A DNA stretch of 64,000 nucleotides from Pseudomonas gessardii (GTDB taxonomy: Bacteria > Pseudomonadota > Gammaproteobacteria > Pseudomonadales > Pseudomonadaceae): the NCBI RefSeq assembly GCF_001983165.1, contig NZ_MNPU01000016.1:60415-124414 (forward strand), written 5' to 3'. Below the pieces are notes generated by a model that had not been told where the DNA came from, ran no database searches, and saw only the letters and a program-made list of their open reading frames with translations. A program made the position numbers and the translations under genes. Of this stretch, positions 18,332 to 27,452 are shown piece after piece. Positions within the stretch are counted from its first letter, which is position 1. Every line of letters begins with the position of its first letter.

Positions 18332-18766
18332 ATGCCGTTAACCGATCAACACCGCTTTGGCATGCAGTTGGCGCAAATGTCCCGTGGCTGGCGCGCCGAA
18401 CTGGATCGCCGCCTGGCGGGGCTGGGGTTGTCCCAGGCGCGCTGGCTGGTGCTGCTGCATCTGGCCCGTTTTGAAGAAGCACCCACCCAACGCGAACTGG
18501 CCCAGAGTGTCGGGGTAGAAGGGCCCACATTGGCGCGCTTGCTCGATAGCCTGGAAAGCCAGGGCCTGGTGCAACGCCAGGCTGTGGTGGAAGACCGTCG
18601 TGCCAAACGCATCCTGCTGTGCGATACCGCCAGGCCATTGATCGAGCAGATCGAGACCATTGCCACAGCCTTGCGCCAGGAGCTGTTTGTGGGGGTCGAT
18701 GAAGAAGATATGCGGGTGTGCATGCGCGTGCATGGGCATATTCTGGCTAATCTGGAAAAGACCTGA
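18332..18766 (+). CDS. MarR/SlyA-family transcriptional regulator
   Basis: The 144-residue protein has the MarR fold: an N-terminal dimer helix (FGMQLAQMSRGWRAELDRRLAGLGLSQARWLVL), a helix-turn-helix (TQRELAQSVGVEGPTLARLLDSLESQGLV) and a wing with EDRRAKRILL. It resembles SlyA-like global regulators. The upstream 120 bases are AT-rich and hold the small palindrome CTAATAATTAG (18285-18295), a possible operator. Its place between recQ and plpD matches the order remembered from P. aeruginosa (PA3344-PA3341-PA3339). The target is unknown. Confidence 0.88.
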   Translation: MPLTDQHRFGMQLAQMSRGWRAELDRRLAGLGLSQARWLVLLHLARFEEAPTQRELAQSVGVEGPTLARLLDSLESQGLVQRQAVVEDRRAKRILLCDTARPLIEQIETIATALRQELFVGVDEEDMRVCMRVHGHILANLEKT

Positions 18767-18790
18767 CCCGGTTGCGCCGCTGATCAACAT

Positions 18791-18877
18791 GTGGGAGCGG
18801 GCTTGCCCGCGATGGCGGAGGGTCAATTGATAAATACTTGACTGATACACCGTCTTCGCGGGCAAGCCCGCTCCCAC
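18791..18877. repeat. REPIN (two inverted REP sequences)
   Basis: GTGGGAGCGGGCTTGCCCGC on the left is mirrored by GCGGGCAAGCCCGCTCCCAC on the right. It lies between the convergent MarR and plpD genes. Confidence 0.9.
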
Positions 18878-18910
18878 ACAAGCCTGCTCCACTTCGGCCA
18901 AGTGTTGTTC

Positions 18911-21103
18911 TTAGAAGGTCTGGCCGAGGTTCAGGTACACCGCCTTCTGATTGTCATCATTAAACCCATAGCTGAAGTTCAACGGCCCCAGCGGCGTATC
19001 AAACCCGAGGAAGATGCTCGCGGCGTTGATGTAGCCACTGTCGAACTCATTGTCGTTGTTCCATGCTCGCCCCCGTTCCAGGGAGGCACCCAGGTACAGT
19101 GGGAAGTCCAGCGGCAAGTACGAGCGTGGGGTCAGGCGGCGGTAGTACACCGCGCGCATCAGGCTGATGTTCTGCCCGGAAATCGCATCCTGGCGGAACC
19201 CTGACAGCTGCCGCGCACCGCCCAGCAGGAAGCTGGAAATCACCACGTCGGAATCATCCAGGGTACGTCCGTAGCGCCCACCCAGCACCAGGGTGTCCGG
19301 GCCGTGGCTCATGGCCTTGTCCAGCTTGAACTCCCATTGGCGGTAGCGCTGGTCGGAGCCCAGGCCGGGTTCGAATTCCCGGTAGGCCAGGCCGATATCT
19401 TCACCGGTGTGAGGGAAGTACACGTTGTCCAGGGAGTCGAACGAGTACTTCAATTCGTAGAAGCCCTCGCTGAAGCTCACGCTTGGCAAGTCGCGATCGC
19501 CAATGCGCACATCGGCCTTGCCCCAGGCTTCGCCGACGCCGAAGCGGATTTCGCCACTGTTGCCAATCTGCCGGCCGACGTTCAGGCCAAAACCATAGCG
19601 CTCCAGGCGGTATTCGGAGATGGGGTCGTTATCCATGATCAGTTCGACGTTCTGCGCCTGCGCCCTGATGTAGGGCGCGACGAAATAACGTGAGCCGGTA
19701 TCCATCGGCTGGTAGAACTCGCTGTACAGTTCCTGGCGATCTCCGATCTGCACCCTTGTGAGCCATTCGGCGCCGAGGTGGTTGATGCCGTTGACGCGGT
19801 AGCTGGCGCCGAGGTTGAAGGCACTGTCGCCGCGCATGTCGTCGGACAGGTTGAGCCCCAGGCGCAGGTAGTCGGTGCCGCTGCGTTTGCCGCGCGCGCT
19901 GATGACCAGGGTGTTGTCCGGGCCTTTTTTCACCACGCGGTATTGCACCTGCTCGAAGTAATCCAGGCCGTACAGGGTGCCCATGTCGGATTGCAGGCGT
20001 GCCAGGTTCAGCGGTTCGCCGATGGGTTGGCGGATGTAGTAGCGGATCACGTCGTCGCCGACTTTCGAGTCGTTCTCGACCTTGATGGCGGTGATCGTCG
20101 GATTGCGCTGGCCCGGTGTGCGGGCGGCAGTCAATTCGGCGTCTACTGAGCCTGTCGGGCGCAGGAGTGCCATACGGGCATCCAGTGCACGGGTGGCGCG
20201 GTAGCCTGCGTAGATCATGTCTTTGGCACGGCCAAAATCCGTCACGCCATAGGCGGCCAGCGGTGGCTGGATCAGCACGTCGCCGGGATGCAGGGCCTTG
20301 AGTTGCTCCTCCGAGTTTCGGCGGGTCATCAAGGTGATGGACTGGTTGAGTACATCCACCACCGTCGCCAGTTGCTTGCGGCCGCGCAACGGTGTGCCGA
20401 TATCCACCACGATGGCCATATCGACCCCCATCTCACGCGCCACATCCAGCGGGATGTTATCGGTCATGCCGCCATCCACCAGCAGCCGGCCGTCCAGTTC
20501 CACCGGGGCGAATACCGCCGGGATCGACATGCTGGCGCGAATCACCAGGGGCAGGTGGCCCTTGCGAAACACTACTTTCTCGCCGCTGGTGATATCGGTG
20601 GCCACGGCGCGGAATGGAATCGGCAGCTTGTCGAAGTCGCGGGTGTTGCTGCTGTGGGCAAACATGCTCTCCAGCAGCAGTGCCAGATTCTGGCCCTGGA
20701 TCACGCCCAGGGGCAGGCCGAGGCTGCCGTCATCGCGAAAGCTCAGTTTCTGCTTGATCAGGAAGTCCCGGTCATCCTGCTTGCGCCGGAACGGTACGTC
20801 TTCCCTGGGCGGGGCGTCGGACAGCGCCAACTGCCAGTCGATGCTCAGTGCCAGCTTTTCCAACTCGTCGATCTTGTAGCCCGAGGCGTACAGCCCGCCA
20901 ATCACCGCGCCCATGCTGGTACCGGCAATGGCGTCGATGTGAATGCCTTGCTCTTCCAGGGCCTTGAGCACGCCAATGTGCGCCAGGCCACGGGCGGCAC
21001 CGCCGGAGAGCACCAGGCCGATCTTCGGGCGTGGCGCTTCAACGGCTTGGGCAAGGACAGGGAGCAGGCACAGCAACAGGCAGGACAGCAGGCGGCGCAT
21101 CAT
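18911..21103 (-). CDS. plpD: PlpD-type patatin-like phospholipase, type Vd secreted
   Basis: This lipase carries its own outer-membrane barrel and is secreted as a type Vd autotransporter. The 730-residue product has a signal peptide (about residues 1-20), then a patatin domain with oxyanion loop SGGAARG, nucleophile Ser63 in GTSMG and catalytic Asp in VDGGMTDNIP. A POTRA-like domain (about 335-410: ITAIKVENDSKVGDDVIRYYI) and a 16-strand Omp85-type barrel end in NLGQTF with a terminal Phe. Length and layout match P. aeruginosa PlpD (about 728 residues). Two adjacent ATG codons (21103, 21100) are both plausible starts. Confidence 0.94.
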   Translation of the reverse strand: MMRRLLSCLLLCLLPVLAQAVEAPRPKIGLVLSGGAARGLAHIGVLKALEEQGIHIDAIAGTSMGAVIGGLYASGYKIDELEKLALSIDWQLALSDAPPREDVPFRRKQDDRDFLIKQKLSFRDDGSLGLPLGVIQGQNLALLLESMFAHSSNTRDFDKLPIPFRAVATDITSGEKVVFRKGHLPLVIRASMSIPAVFAPVELDGRLLVDGGMTDNIPLDVAREMGVDMAIVVDIGTPLRGRKQLATVVDVLNQSITLMTRRNSEEQLKALHPGDVLIQPPLAAYGVTDFGRAKDMIYAGYRATRALDARMALLRPTGSVDAELTAARTPGQRNPTITAIKVENDSKVGDDVIRYYIRQPIGEPLNLARLQSDMGTLYGLDYFEQVQYRVVKKGPDNTLVISARGKRSGTDYLRLGLNLSDDMRGDSAFNLGASYRVNGINHLGAEWLTRVQIGDRQELYSEFYQPMDTGSRYFVAPYIRAQAQNVELIMDNDPISEYRLERYGFGLNVGRQIGNSGEIRFGVGEAWGKADVRIGDRDLPSVSFSEGFYELKYSFDSLDNVYFPHTGEDIGLAYREFEPGLGSDQRYRQWEFKLDKAMSHGPDTLVLGGRYGRTLDDSDVVISSFLLGGARQLSGFRQDAISGQNISLMRAVYYRRLTPRSYLPLDFPLYLGASLERGRAWNNDNEFDSGYINAASIFLGFDTPLGPLNFSYGFNDDNQKAVYLNLGQTF

Positions 21104-21184
21104 CAATCTCGGGGCTGGGCGGCAAAGGCCGGTATTATAGCCATCCGATCCACCGGTCTCGTCATCTCAGGAGTTCTTCATTTT

Positions 21185-21472
21185 ATGTCTGCGTCCAAGC
21201 CCGAGATTGTTATCACCTATTGCACCCAGTGCCAGTGGTTGCTGCGCGCGGCGTGGCTGGCCCAGGAGTTGCTGAGCACGTTTGCCGACGACCTTGGCAA
21301 AGTGGCCCTGGAGCCGGCGACAGGCGGGGTGTTTCGCATCACCTGCGAGGGTGTGCAGATCTGGGAGCGCAAGGTCGATGGCGGTTTCCCGGAGGCCAAG
21401 GTGCTCAAGCAGCGGGTGCGCGACCAGATCGATCCACAGCGCGACCTGGGGCACAACGATCGGGTGCAGTAA
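21185..21472 (+). CDS. SelT/SelW/SelH-family (Rdx) protein
   Basis: A 95-residue thioredoxin-fold protein. It has the redox motif CTQC at residues 13-16 (VITYCTQCQWLLRAAWLAQELL), where eukaryotic relatives have CxxU, and the C-terminal half with GVFRITCEGVQIWERKVDGGFPEAKVLKQRVRD. AGGAG lies upstream of ATG 21185. It is divergent from plpD, whose start is about 80 bases away, so the two share a promoter region. The redox partner is unknown. Confidence 0.92.
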   Translation: MSASKPEIVITYCTQCQWLLRAAWLAQELLSTFADDLGKVALEPATGGVFRITCEGVQIWERKVDGGFPEAKVLKQRVRDQIDPQRDLGHNDRVQ

Positions 21473-21476
21473 AAGG

Positions 21477-21501
21477 CACTGCCGGCGCGGAGCCGGCAGT
21501 G
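21477..21501. terminator. Hairpin between convergent genes
   Basis: CACTGCCGGC (21477-21486) pairs with GCCGGCAGTG (21492-21501). A short T-run follows only on the minus strand (from AAAA at 21471-21474), so it best serves the gene at 21511-21792. Confidence 0.6.
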
Positions 21502-21510
21502 ACGGGCGGT

Positions 21511-21792
21511 TTACTTGGCCGCCATCTTGTTTTTGATCCAGCCGACGACGAGCGTCAAAACCAGGCCGCCCACGCCACCGCCGACAATATTGCTGCCGAC
21601 GGCGGCAACGTCCAGCGCCCCGCCGGCGGGCATGCCGCTGATGGCTGTGATGATCTGCCCCAGCACCAGGCCGCCGACGCCGCCGAGTACCGTATTGAGC
21701 CCGGAGCCCAGGCCTTGCTTGCTCAGGCCGGCGATGTTGCCGCCGACCGCGCCACTGATGATCTGAATGATCAGGGTGATGAACATGTCCAT
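21511..21792 (-). CDS. Small Gly-rich membrane protein
   Basis: The 93-residue product is almost all hydrophobic. It has an N-terminal span MDMFITLIIQIISGAVGGNIAG, then Gly-rich segments VLGGVGGLVLGQIITAISG and VGSNIVGGGVGGLVLTLVVGWIKNK. It ends in Lys-rich KNKMAAK. The repeated GxxGG pattern suggests tight helix packing or pore-like assembly. ATG 21792 is the likely start; the upstream extension is not protein-like. Similar short proteins are seen in other proteobacteria without known function. A bacteriocin-like peptide is conceivable but has no support from the neighbours. Confidence 0.75.
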   Translation of the reverse strand: MDMFITLIIQIISGAVGGNIAGLSKQGLGSGLNTVLGGVGGLVLGQIITAISGMPAGGALDVAAVGSNIVGGGVGGLVLTLVVGWIKNKMAAK

Positions 21793-21921
21793 GGTGAAAC
21801 TCCTGCATTGCGTTAGGGGAGCGACCACTCGCATGCAGCAACTTCAAGGATCACGGCTGTCGTCGAGGAGTCTGTATCCGTTGAACGACTGCTGACTGTT
21901 GCGGATACAAAAAAGTATAGA

Positions 21922-22803
21922 TCAGGCCGCAGCCGCCGGCTGTCGGGCCTTGGCGGGGCGGCTCATCAGGCCGGAGACGACGATGGCGGCAATGATCAGC
22001 GAGCCGCCCAGCAGCATACGCAGGGTCGGGGTTTCGCTGAATAGCAGCCAGGCCACGGTGATGCCGTAGACCGGCTCCATGGCGAACACCACCGCGGCGG
22101 TCCGCGCCTTGAGCACCTTGAGGCTGGCGACAAACAGACTGTGGGCCAGGCCGGTACAGAACACCCCCAGCAGGCCGATCCATAGCCAGTCGAGGGCGCG
22201 CACTTCGCCGAGGCCTTCAGCTGCGACGGGCAGCAGGCACAGGGCGACCACCACGTTCTGGCACAGGGCTGCCTGCACCGGGGGAATGCTGGCGCTGGCC
22301 CGGTTGTTCAACGAGAGCAGCGAGAACAACAGGCCCGAGAGCACGGCCCAGATCAGGCCGCTGGTGGCCTGGCTGGCGAGGTCGAAGTCCGGGGTGACCA
22401 GCACCAGGCCGACGCTGACGAGTACCACCAGCACCATTTCATTGGCGCGAATCCGCTCGCGGAAGATCAGGCCTTCGAGGATCACCGTGAACGCCGGGAA
22501 CGTGGCAAATCCCAGCGTCGCAATCGCCACGCCTGCCACTTTCACCGCAATAAAGAAGCTCACCCAGTGCCCGGCCAGCAGCAAGCCGCTGAGCAGCAGG
22601 CGGCGCAGGTCGGCGCGGTACAGTTTTTGCCAAGGTGTGTTGCTGGCAAAACGGGCAAACAGCACCAGGGCGAGTACCGCGAAAGCGGCACGCCCAAACA
22701 CGATAATGCTCGGCGATGCAACGGCAAGCTTGCCGAAGACGCCGGTAAGGCCAAACATCAATGCACCGATGTGCAGGGCGCCGAGGGCAGTGCGGGGAGT
22801 CAT
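21922..22803 (-). CDS. EamA/DMT-family transporter
   Basis: A 293-residue inner-membrane carrier with ten predicted spans made of two EamA repeats, the first starting LHIGALMFGLTGVFGKLAVASP and the second at TSGLIWAVLSGLLFSLLSL. It has the family's Glu/Pro helix in VFAMEPVYGITVAWLLFSETP. Such carriers often export amino acids or metabolites. The AraC regulator upstream on the same strand (93 bases away) could be linked, but nothing specific shows it. The substrate is unknown. Confidence 0.9.
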   Translation of the reverse strand: MTPRTALGALHIGALMFGLTGVFGKLAVASPSIIVFGRAAFAVLALVLFARFASNTPWQKLYRADLRRLLLSGLLLAGHWVSFFIAVKVAGVAIATLGFATFPAFTVILEGLIFRERIRANEMVLVVLVSVGLVLVTPDFDLASQATSGLIWAVLSGLLFSLLSLNNRASASIPPVQAALCQNVVVALCLLPVAAEGLGEVRALDWLWIGLLGVFCTGLAHSLFVASLKVLKARTAAVVFAMEPVYGITVAWLLFSETPTLRMLLGGSLIIAAIVVSGLMSRPAKARQPAAAA

Positions 22804-22896
22804 GACAGTCCTTAAAGCAGTCAGCAGGCAGGCATCCAGTCTAGAGCGCAGTGCGCGGGGGTGTCTGTCGCGCGAATCGCCGGTTTTAGCGCAAGA

Positions 22897-23655
22897 CTAG
22901 CGCCCATTGTCGAGCCGGCGCAGGGCCCCGGGCGAGCGGCCGAACTCGCGCAGCATCGCTGCAGCAAACGCACTTTGTGAACCATAGCCGACCCGCGCGG
23001 CAATCTCGCCAATGGGCAGGAGGCTGTCGCGCAATAACCCGCGGGCCATGTGCAGGCGCCGGTTGCGGATGTAGTCCATGGGTGTCAGCCCGCATTCGGT
23101 GACAAAGCGTGCGTGCAGGCGGGCGACGGACATATCTGCCAGCCGCGCCAGATCAGCGACTTGCAGCGGGTAGGCCGCATGCTGGTCGATATGTGCATTG
23201 AATGCACCATAAGGCAGGCGCCGCGGGCCCGCGTGCGCTGGCGACTGGCCATTGAGGGTCGCCAATAACAGCACCGCACCTTGCTGGGCGATCAGCGGGT
23301 CATCCAGTGCGCTGCTCGCCAGCCAGTTGACCAATTGGCCCTGGCGGGCATCCAGGTTCACCCGTGCCGGCTGGTCCAGCAGGCGGCGACTGGACTCTGC
23401 GTGCTCGCCCAGCGAGTGCATCACCCACTGTTCGTCGGGCACATCCAGCACCAGGCACTGGCTGCCCCGGGGGCTGCCACAGCTGTGATGGGTGGAGAAA
23501 GGCAGGACCATCACCCCTTGCGGGCAAACTTCGCCGCCGATGCCTTCCACCTCGAAATCCAGGCGGCCGGCCAGGCCAAACACCAGTTGCGCGTGGTCAT
23601 GGCTATGGGCGATCAGGTCGTGGGTGTAATGGCGCAGCGTGAGGGTCGGTCTCAT
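22897..23655 (-). CDS. AraC-family transcriptional regulator
   Basis: The 252-residue protein has an N-terminal cupin-like sensing domain (HSHDHAQLVFGLAGRLDFEVEGIG, with His ligand-type residues). A C-terminal double helix-turn-helix follows: VADLARLADMSVARLHARFVTECGLTPMDYIRNRRLHMARGLL and IGEIAARVGYGSQSAFAAAMLREFGRSPGALR. GGGAGA lies before ATG 23655. It may control the EamA transporter gene just downstream. The effector is unknown. Confidence 0.92.
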   Translation of the reverse strand: MRPTLTLRHYTHDLIAHSHDHAQLVFGLAGRLDFEVEGIGGEVCPQGVMVLPFSTHHSCGSPRGSQCLVLDVPDEQWVMHSLGEHAESSRRLLDQPARVNLDARQGQLVNWLASSALDDPLIAQQGAVLLLATLNGQSPAHAGPRRLPYGAFNAHIDQHAAYPLQVADLARLADMSVARLHARFVTECGLTPMDYIRNRRLHMARGLLRDSLLPIGEIAARVGYGSQSAFAAAMLREFGRSPGALRRLDNGR

Positions 23656-23788
23656 CGCAATCTCCCGGGCAGGCCGGCAGTTTACACCGCCCGACGGGCG
23701 GTGGGCGCTGTCATCTGACTGACGCAAGAGTGTCATGGGCTGTTAATTGCCCGGGAGCAAGCTGGCGAAAACACCCTTGAGGTATGCC

Positions 23789-24598
23789 ATGACCAGCGCC
23801 GAGCTCGCCAAACCCAGCCGCAAGCAACGTGTCCGTACCCTGTGGATCTCCGACGTGCACCTGGGCACCCGGGACTGCCAGGCCGAACATCTGTCGCAGT
23901 TCCTCAAGGGCTACCACGCCGACAAGGTCTACCTGGTGGGCGATATCATCGACGGCTGGAAAATGCGCGGCGGCATGTATTGGCCCCAGGCCCACACCAA
24001 CGTGATCCGTCGCCTGCTGACCATGAGCAAGCGCGGCACCGAGGTGATCTACGTCACCGGCAACCACGACGAGTTCCTGCGCCGCTACTCAAAGCTGATC
24101 CTGGGCAATATCCAGTTGGTGGACGAAGCGGTGCATGTGACCGCCGATGGCCGGCATTTGCTGGTGATTCATGGCGACCAGTTCGACGTGATCACCCGCT
24201 ATCACCGCTGGCTGGCGTTTCTGGGGGATTGGGCCTACGAATTCACCCTGACCCTCAACCGTTGGCTGAACCACTGGCGGGCGCGCTACGGGTATGGCTA
24301 CTGGTCGCTGTCGGCGTACCTCAAGCACAAGGTGAAGACGGCGGTGAGCTTTATCAGCGATTTCGAGGAAGCCATCGCCCATGAAGTGACCAAGCGCGAG
24401 TTGCATGGCGTGGTGTGCGGGCATATCCATCACGCCGAGATTCGCAAGGTGGGCGAGGTGGATTACCTCAATTGCGGGGATTGGGTGGAGTCGTGCACGG
24501 CGTTGATCGAGCACTGGGATGGGCATATCGAGCTGTATCGGCTGGCCGACGCCCAGGCCAAAGAGGCGCAGGTCAAGGCCGAGATGGTTGCAGGCTGA
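23789..24598 (+). CDS. LpxH-like UDP-2,3-diacylglucosamine diphosphatase family protein
   Basis: A 269-residue calcineurin-fold metallophosphoesterase. All metal-binding blocks are visible: DVHLGTRD, GDIIDGWKM, GNHDEF, IHGDQFD and CGHIHHAE. LpxH-type enzymes make lipid X for lipid A. This longer form with the FEEAIAHEVTKRELHGVVCGH segment is the second paralogue type found in many Pseudomonas, so a lipid A role is not certain. GAGG upstream supports ATG 23789. A REPIN follows. Confidence 0.87.
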   Translation: MTSAELAKPSRKQRVRTLWISDVHLGTRDCQAEHLSQFLKGYHADKVYLVGDIIDGWKMRGGMYWPQAHTNVIRRLLTMSKRGTEVIYVTGNHDEFLRRYSKLILGNIQLVDEAVHVTADGRHLLVIHGDQFDVITRYHRWLAFLGDWAYEFTLTLNRWLNHWRARYGYGYWSLSAYLKHKVKTAVSFISDFEEAIAHEVTKRELHGVVCGHIHHAEIRKVGEVDYLNCGDWVESCTALIEHWDGHIELYRLADAQAKEAQVKAEMVAG

Positions 24599-24616
24599 AG
24601 ATCGCCTCGGTCAAAA

Positions 24617-24707
24617 ATGTGGGAGCGGGCTTGCTCGCGAATGCGGTGTATCAGTCAGCATATCCAGCACTGATCCGCCGCATTCGCGAGCAAGCCCGCT
24701 CCCACAT
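24617..24707. repeat. REPIN (two inverted REP sequences)
   Basis: ATGTGGGAGCGGGCTTGCTC is mirrored by GAGCAAGCCCGCTCCCACAT, with further pairing through CGCGAATGCGG / CCGCATTCGCG. It separates convergent genes (the LpxH-like gene and phhC). Confidence 0.92.
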
Positions 24708-24725
24708 GTTGGATGGTGTTTTGCC

Positions 24726-25922
24726 TTAGGGCTTACAAACGTCTGCAATGGCCTCGGCCAGCAGCCCCAGGCGCGTCTCATCAATCCCGGCCACGTTGGC
24801 CCGGCCGGAACTGACCATGTACACGCTGTGTTTTTCCCGCAGTTGTTTGACCTGTTCGGCGCTCAGGCCGGTATAGGAAAACATCCCGCGCTGCACGCCC
24901 ACATGGGCAAACCGTTCGGACAGCCCATGGGGCACCAGTGCTTCGACCAGGCCCGAACGCAGTTGCGCGATGCGCGAGCGCATGCCTTCGACTTCTGCAC
25001 TCCAGAGTTGTTTGAGCGCGGTATCCCCGAGAATGGTCGCGACCACGGCGGCCCCGTGATCCGGTGGTGTCGACCACAGGTTGCGTGCGATAAACGCCAG
25101 TTGGCTGCGTACATCCAGCAACTTCTGCGCATCGTTGGCGCATACGATCAGCGCGCCGACACGGTCGCTGTACAAGCCGAAATTCTTCGAGCAGGAACTG
25201 GTGATCAGCACCTCAGGCAGCTCCTCGGCAAACAAACGCACCGCCCATGCGTCCTGCTCCAGGCCATCGCCAAAACCCTGGTAGGCAAAGTCGATCAGCG
25301 GCAGCAGTTGGCGCTCGCGCACAATCTGCAGCACCTGGCGCCAGTCGTCCTGGGACAGGTCGAAACCGGTGGGGTTATGGCAGCAGGCGTGCAGCACCAC
25401 CACGTCGCCATCGGGCACGGTGGCCAGGGTGGCGAGCATGGCTGGCACGTCCAGGCGGTTGTCACTGCCCACGTAGGGGTAATGGCTGACCTTGAGCCCG
25501 GCCTTGGCGAAGATGGTTTCGTGGATCGGCCACGTCGGGTTGCTCAACCACACGCCACGGCCGGGCAGGCTGTGGGCGATAAAGTCGGCGCCAAGGCGCA
25601 GGGCACCGGTGCCCCCCGGGGTTTGCGTGGCGCCGGCGCGTTGTGCCTTGAGCAGCGCCGAGCCGGCGCCGAGCACCAGTTCACTGACCAGGCGACCGAA
25701 AGCCGGGTCGCCATGCCCGCCGATGTAGGTCTTGGTGGTTTGCTGCTCGACCAGGCGCTGCTCGGCACGTTTTACCGCCTGCAGGATCGGGGTCAGGCCC
25801 TGGGCATCTTTGTAGACGCCCACGCCGAGGTCGAATTTTTGCGGGTTGGTGTCCTTGGCATAGGACTCCATCAGCCCCAGGATCGGATCACCAGGCACCC
25901 GGCCAATCGCGGCGAAATGCAT
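24726..25922 (-). CDS. phhC: Aromatic amino acid aminotransferase
   Basis: This PLP enzyme transaminates tyrosine and phenylalanine and feeds tyrosine from PhhA into catabolism. The 398-residue protein is a class I aminotransferase. It has DPILGLMESYAKDTNP at the N-terminus, GGTGALRLGADF, HACCHNPTGFD (Asn-Pro-Thr-Gly), IDFAYQGFGDGLEQD and the PLP lysine in ITSSCSKNFGLYSDRVG. Its start shares one base with the phhB stop (TGATG at 25920-25924), so translation is coupled. It is last in phhABC. Confidence 0.95.
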   Translation of the reverse strand: MHFAAIGRVPGDPILGLMESYAKDTNPQKFDLGVGVYKDAQGLTPILQAVKRAEQRLVEQQTTKTYIGGHGDPAFGRLVSELVLGAGSALLKAQRAGATQTPGGTGALRLGADFIAHSLPGRGVWLSNPTWPIHETIFAKAGLKVSHYPYVGSDNRLDVPAMLATLATVPDGDVVVLHACCHNPTGFDLSQDDWRQVLQIVRERQLLPLIDFAYQGFGDGLEQDAWAVRLFAEELPEVLITSSCSKNFGLYSDRVGALIVCANDAQKLLDVRSQLAFIARNLWSTPPDHGAAVVATILGDTALKQLWSAEVEGMRSRIAQLRSGLVEALVPHGLSERFAHVGVQRGMFSYTGLSAEQVKQLREKHSVYMVSSGRANVAGIDETRLGLLAEAIADVCKP

Positions 25923-26278
25923 CACTTGCGGCCCTCGGCATCCTTGGCCACTTCGTCGGTGCGGGCGGCCATGATGAAGTCGTTGCGGTGCAGGCCCTTG
26001 ATGGAGTGGCTCCACCAGGTCACGGTGACTTTGCCCCATTCGGTCAGCAGGCCTGGGTGATGGCCTTCGGCTTCGGAGATCTCGCCCATGGCGTTGGTGA
26101 AGGCCAGGGCGAATTTGAAGTTCTTGAACAGGAAGACTTTTTCCAGCTGCATCACGCCGTCGCGCACTTCGATGTTCCAGTCAGGGATCTGCTTGATCAG
26201 TACCGGCAGTTCTTCGTCGCTGACTTGCGGGGCGTCGGCGCGGCAGGCTTCGCAATGGGCTTGGTTCAAGGTGGTCAT
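25922..26278 (-). CDS. phhB: Pterin-4a-carbinolamine dehydratase
   Basis: PhhB regenerates the tetrahydrobiopterin-type cofactor used by phenylalanine hydroxylase. The 118-residue product has the DCoH family core: [58 protein letters not shown], with the active-site EGHHP residues. The start at 26278 fits the family N-terminus. It lies about 105 bases after phhA and overlaps phhC by one base. Confidence 0.96.
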   Translation of the reverse strand: MTTLNQAHCEACRADAPQVSDEELPVLIKQIPDWNIEVRDGVMQLEKVFLFKNFKFALAFTNAMGEISEAEGHHPGLLTEWGKVTVTWWSHSIKGLHRNDFIMAARTDEVAKDAEGRK

Positions 26279-26383
26279 AAAGGTGTTCCTGAAATCGAGT
26301 ATGTGGAATTCGGTTGCCAGTCGCGTCACCCTAAAGCAACACGCGGCCAGGGAACAGGCTCACCTGGCCTTTAAAGCATCAGT

Positions 26384-27175
26384 TCAAGCCGCCTTGGGCT
26401 TGGGCGGGAACAGCGGCGCGTGCAGACCCAACTGCATACCGCGCTCGACCATGCCCATGATGTCTTCCTGGGCCACTTCAAACAGGCGCTTGAGGCTGGG
26501 CAGGACGAAATACAGCGGCTGCAGGATGTCGATGCGATACGGCGTGCGCATGGCTTCCAGCGGGTCGAAGGCCTGGTGCTTGGGCTCATCCGAGAGGCAG
26601 TACACCGTCTCCTTGGGCGACGACAGGATGCCGCCACCGTAGATGCGCCGACCTTCAGGCGTGTCCACCAGGCCGAACTCGATGGTCATCCAGTACAGGC
26701 GCGCCAGGTACACCCGTTGCTCCTTGGTGGCCGCGAGGCCGAGCTTGCCGTAGGTGTGGGTGAATTCGGCGAACCAGGGGTTGGTCAGCAGTGGGCAGTG
26801 GCCGAAAATCTCGTGGAAAATATCCGGTTCTTGCAGGTAGTCCAGCTCTTCACGGGTGCGAATAAAGGTCGCCACCGGAAACTGCTTGCTGGCAAGCAAT
26901 TCAAAGAAGGTCTGGAAGGGGATCAGTGCCGGCACCCGCGCCACTTGCCAGCCGGTGGTTTCGGCCAGCACTTTGTTGATTTGCGCCAGTTGCGGAATGC
27001 GGTCATGGGGCAGGCCGAGTTTGTCGATGCCGTCCAGGTATTCCTGGCAGGCGCGACCCTCGATCACTTTCAGCTGGCGAGTGATCAGGGTGTTCCACAC
27101 CGCATGTTCTTCGGGCGGGTAGTGGATAAAACCTTGCGCATCGGGCTCGCGGGCCACGTATTGCGTCTGCTTCAT
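26384..27175 (-). CDS. phhA: Phenylalanine-4-hydroxylase
   Basis: A pterin- and Fe(II)-dependent monooxygenase converting phenylalanine to tyrosine. The 263-residue protein has the usual bacterial length without the mammalian regulatory domain. It begins MKQTQYVAREPDAQGFIHY. The iron ligands are visible: two His in HEIFGHCPLL and Glu in YWMTIEFGLV. The first gene of phhABC, it diverges from phhR, with PhhR-type palindromes in between. Confidence 0.97.
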   Translation of the reverse strand: MKQTQYVAREPDAQGFIHYPPEEHAVWNTLITRQLKVIEGRACQEYLDGIDKLGLPHDRIPQLAQINKVLAETTGWQVARVPALIPFQTFFELLASKQFPVATFIRTREELDYLQEPDIFHEIFGHCPLLTNPWFAEFTHTYGKLGLAATKEQRVYLARLYWMTIEFGLVDTPEGRRIYGGGILSSPKETVYCLSDEPKHQAFDPLEAMRTPYRIDILQPLYFVLPSLKRLFEVAQEDIMGMVERGMQLGLHAPLFPPKPKAA

Positions 27176-27277
27176 ACGGCTCTCCTGCTAGGCATTCGTT
27201 CTTGTTATGTCCTGCTATGGGCTTATTGATACTCCGCCTGGCCGTGGATTCCACCTGGTTCTAAGGGATGGATGTAG

Positions 27278-27313
27278 GAAAAATCGGTATTTTTCGTAAA
27301 GTATTCGTTACGA
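27278..27313. promoter_or_regulatory. phhR: Overlapping palindromes, probable PhhR operator region
   Basis: GAAAAAT-CGGT-ATTTTTC (27278-27295) overlaps TCGTAA-N8-TTACGA (27294-27313). The second resembles the TyrR/PhhR box TGTAAA-N6-TTTACA (read CGTAAA-N6-GTTACG). It lies in the phhA-phhR intergenic region, where PhhR is known to act in other Pseudomonas. Confidence 0.6.
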
Positions 27314-27452
27314 TTTGGCCGTTGCGCACCTGGCATTGGGATTTTCGGGTTTGAAAAGGCGGTTGGCTGTCACATAATCTTGACGACTATCTGCGTCCGG
27401 CGACAAAAAGACGCAGCCCGATCAGCCCTCCTACAACAAACCGGGCCTTTAC

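Noticed and set aside
11121..24707. CRISPR-like spaced repeats
   Set aside because: The repeated units are inverted REP pairs at distant single sites, not direct repeats with regular spacers, and no cas genes are present.
27176..27277. A sigma-54 promoter for phhA on the minus strand
   Set aside because: Several GG steps are present but none has GC at the required ten-base distance.
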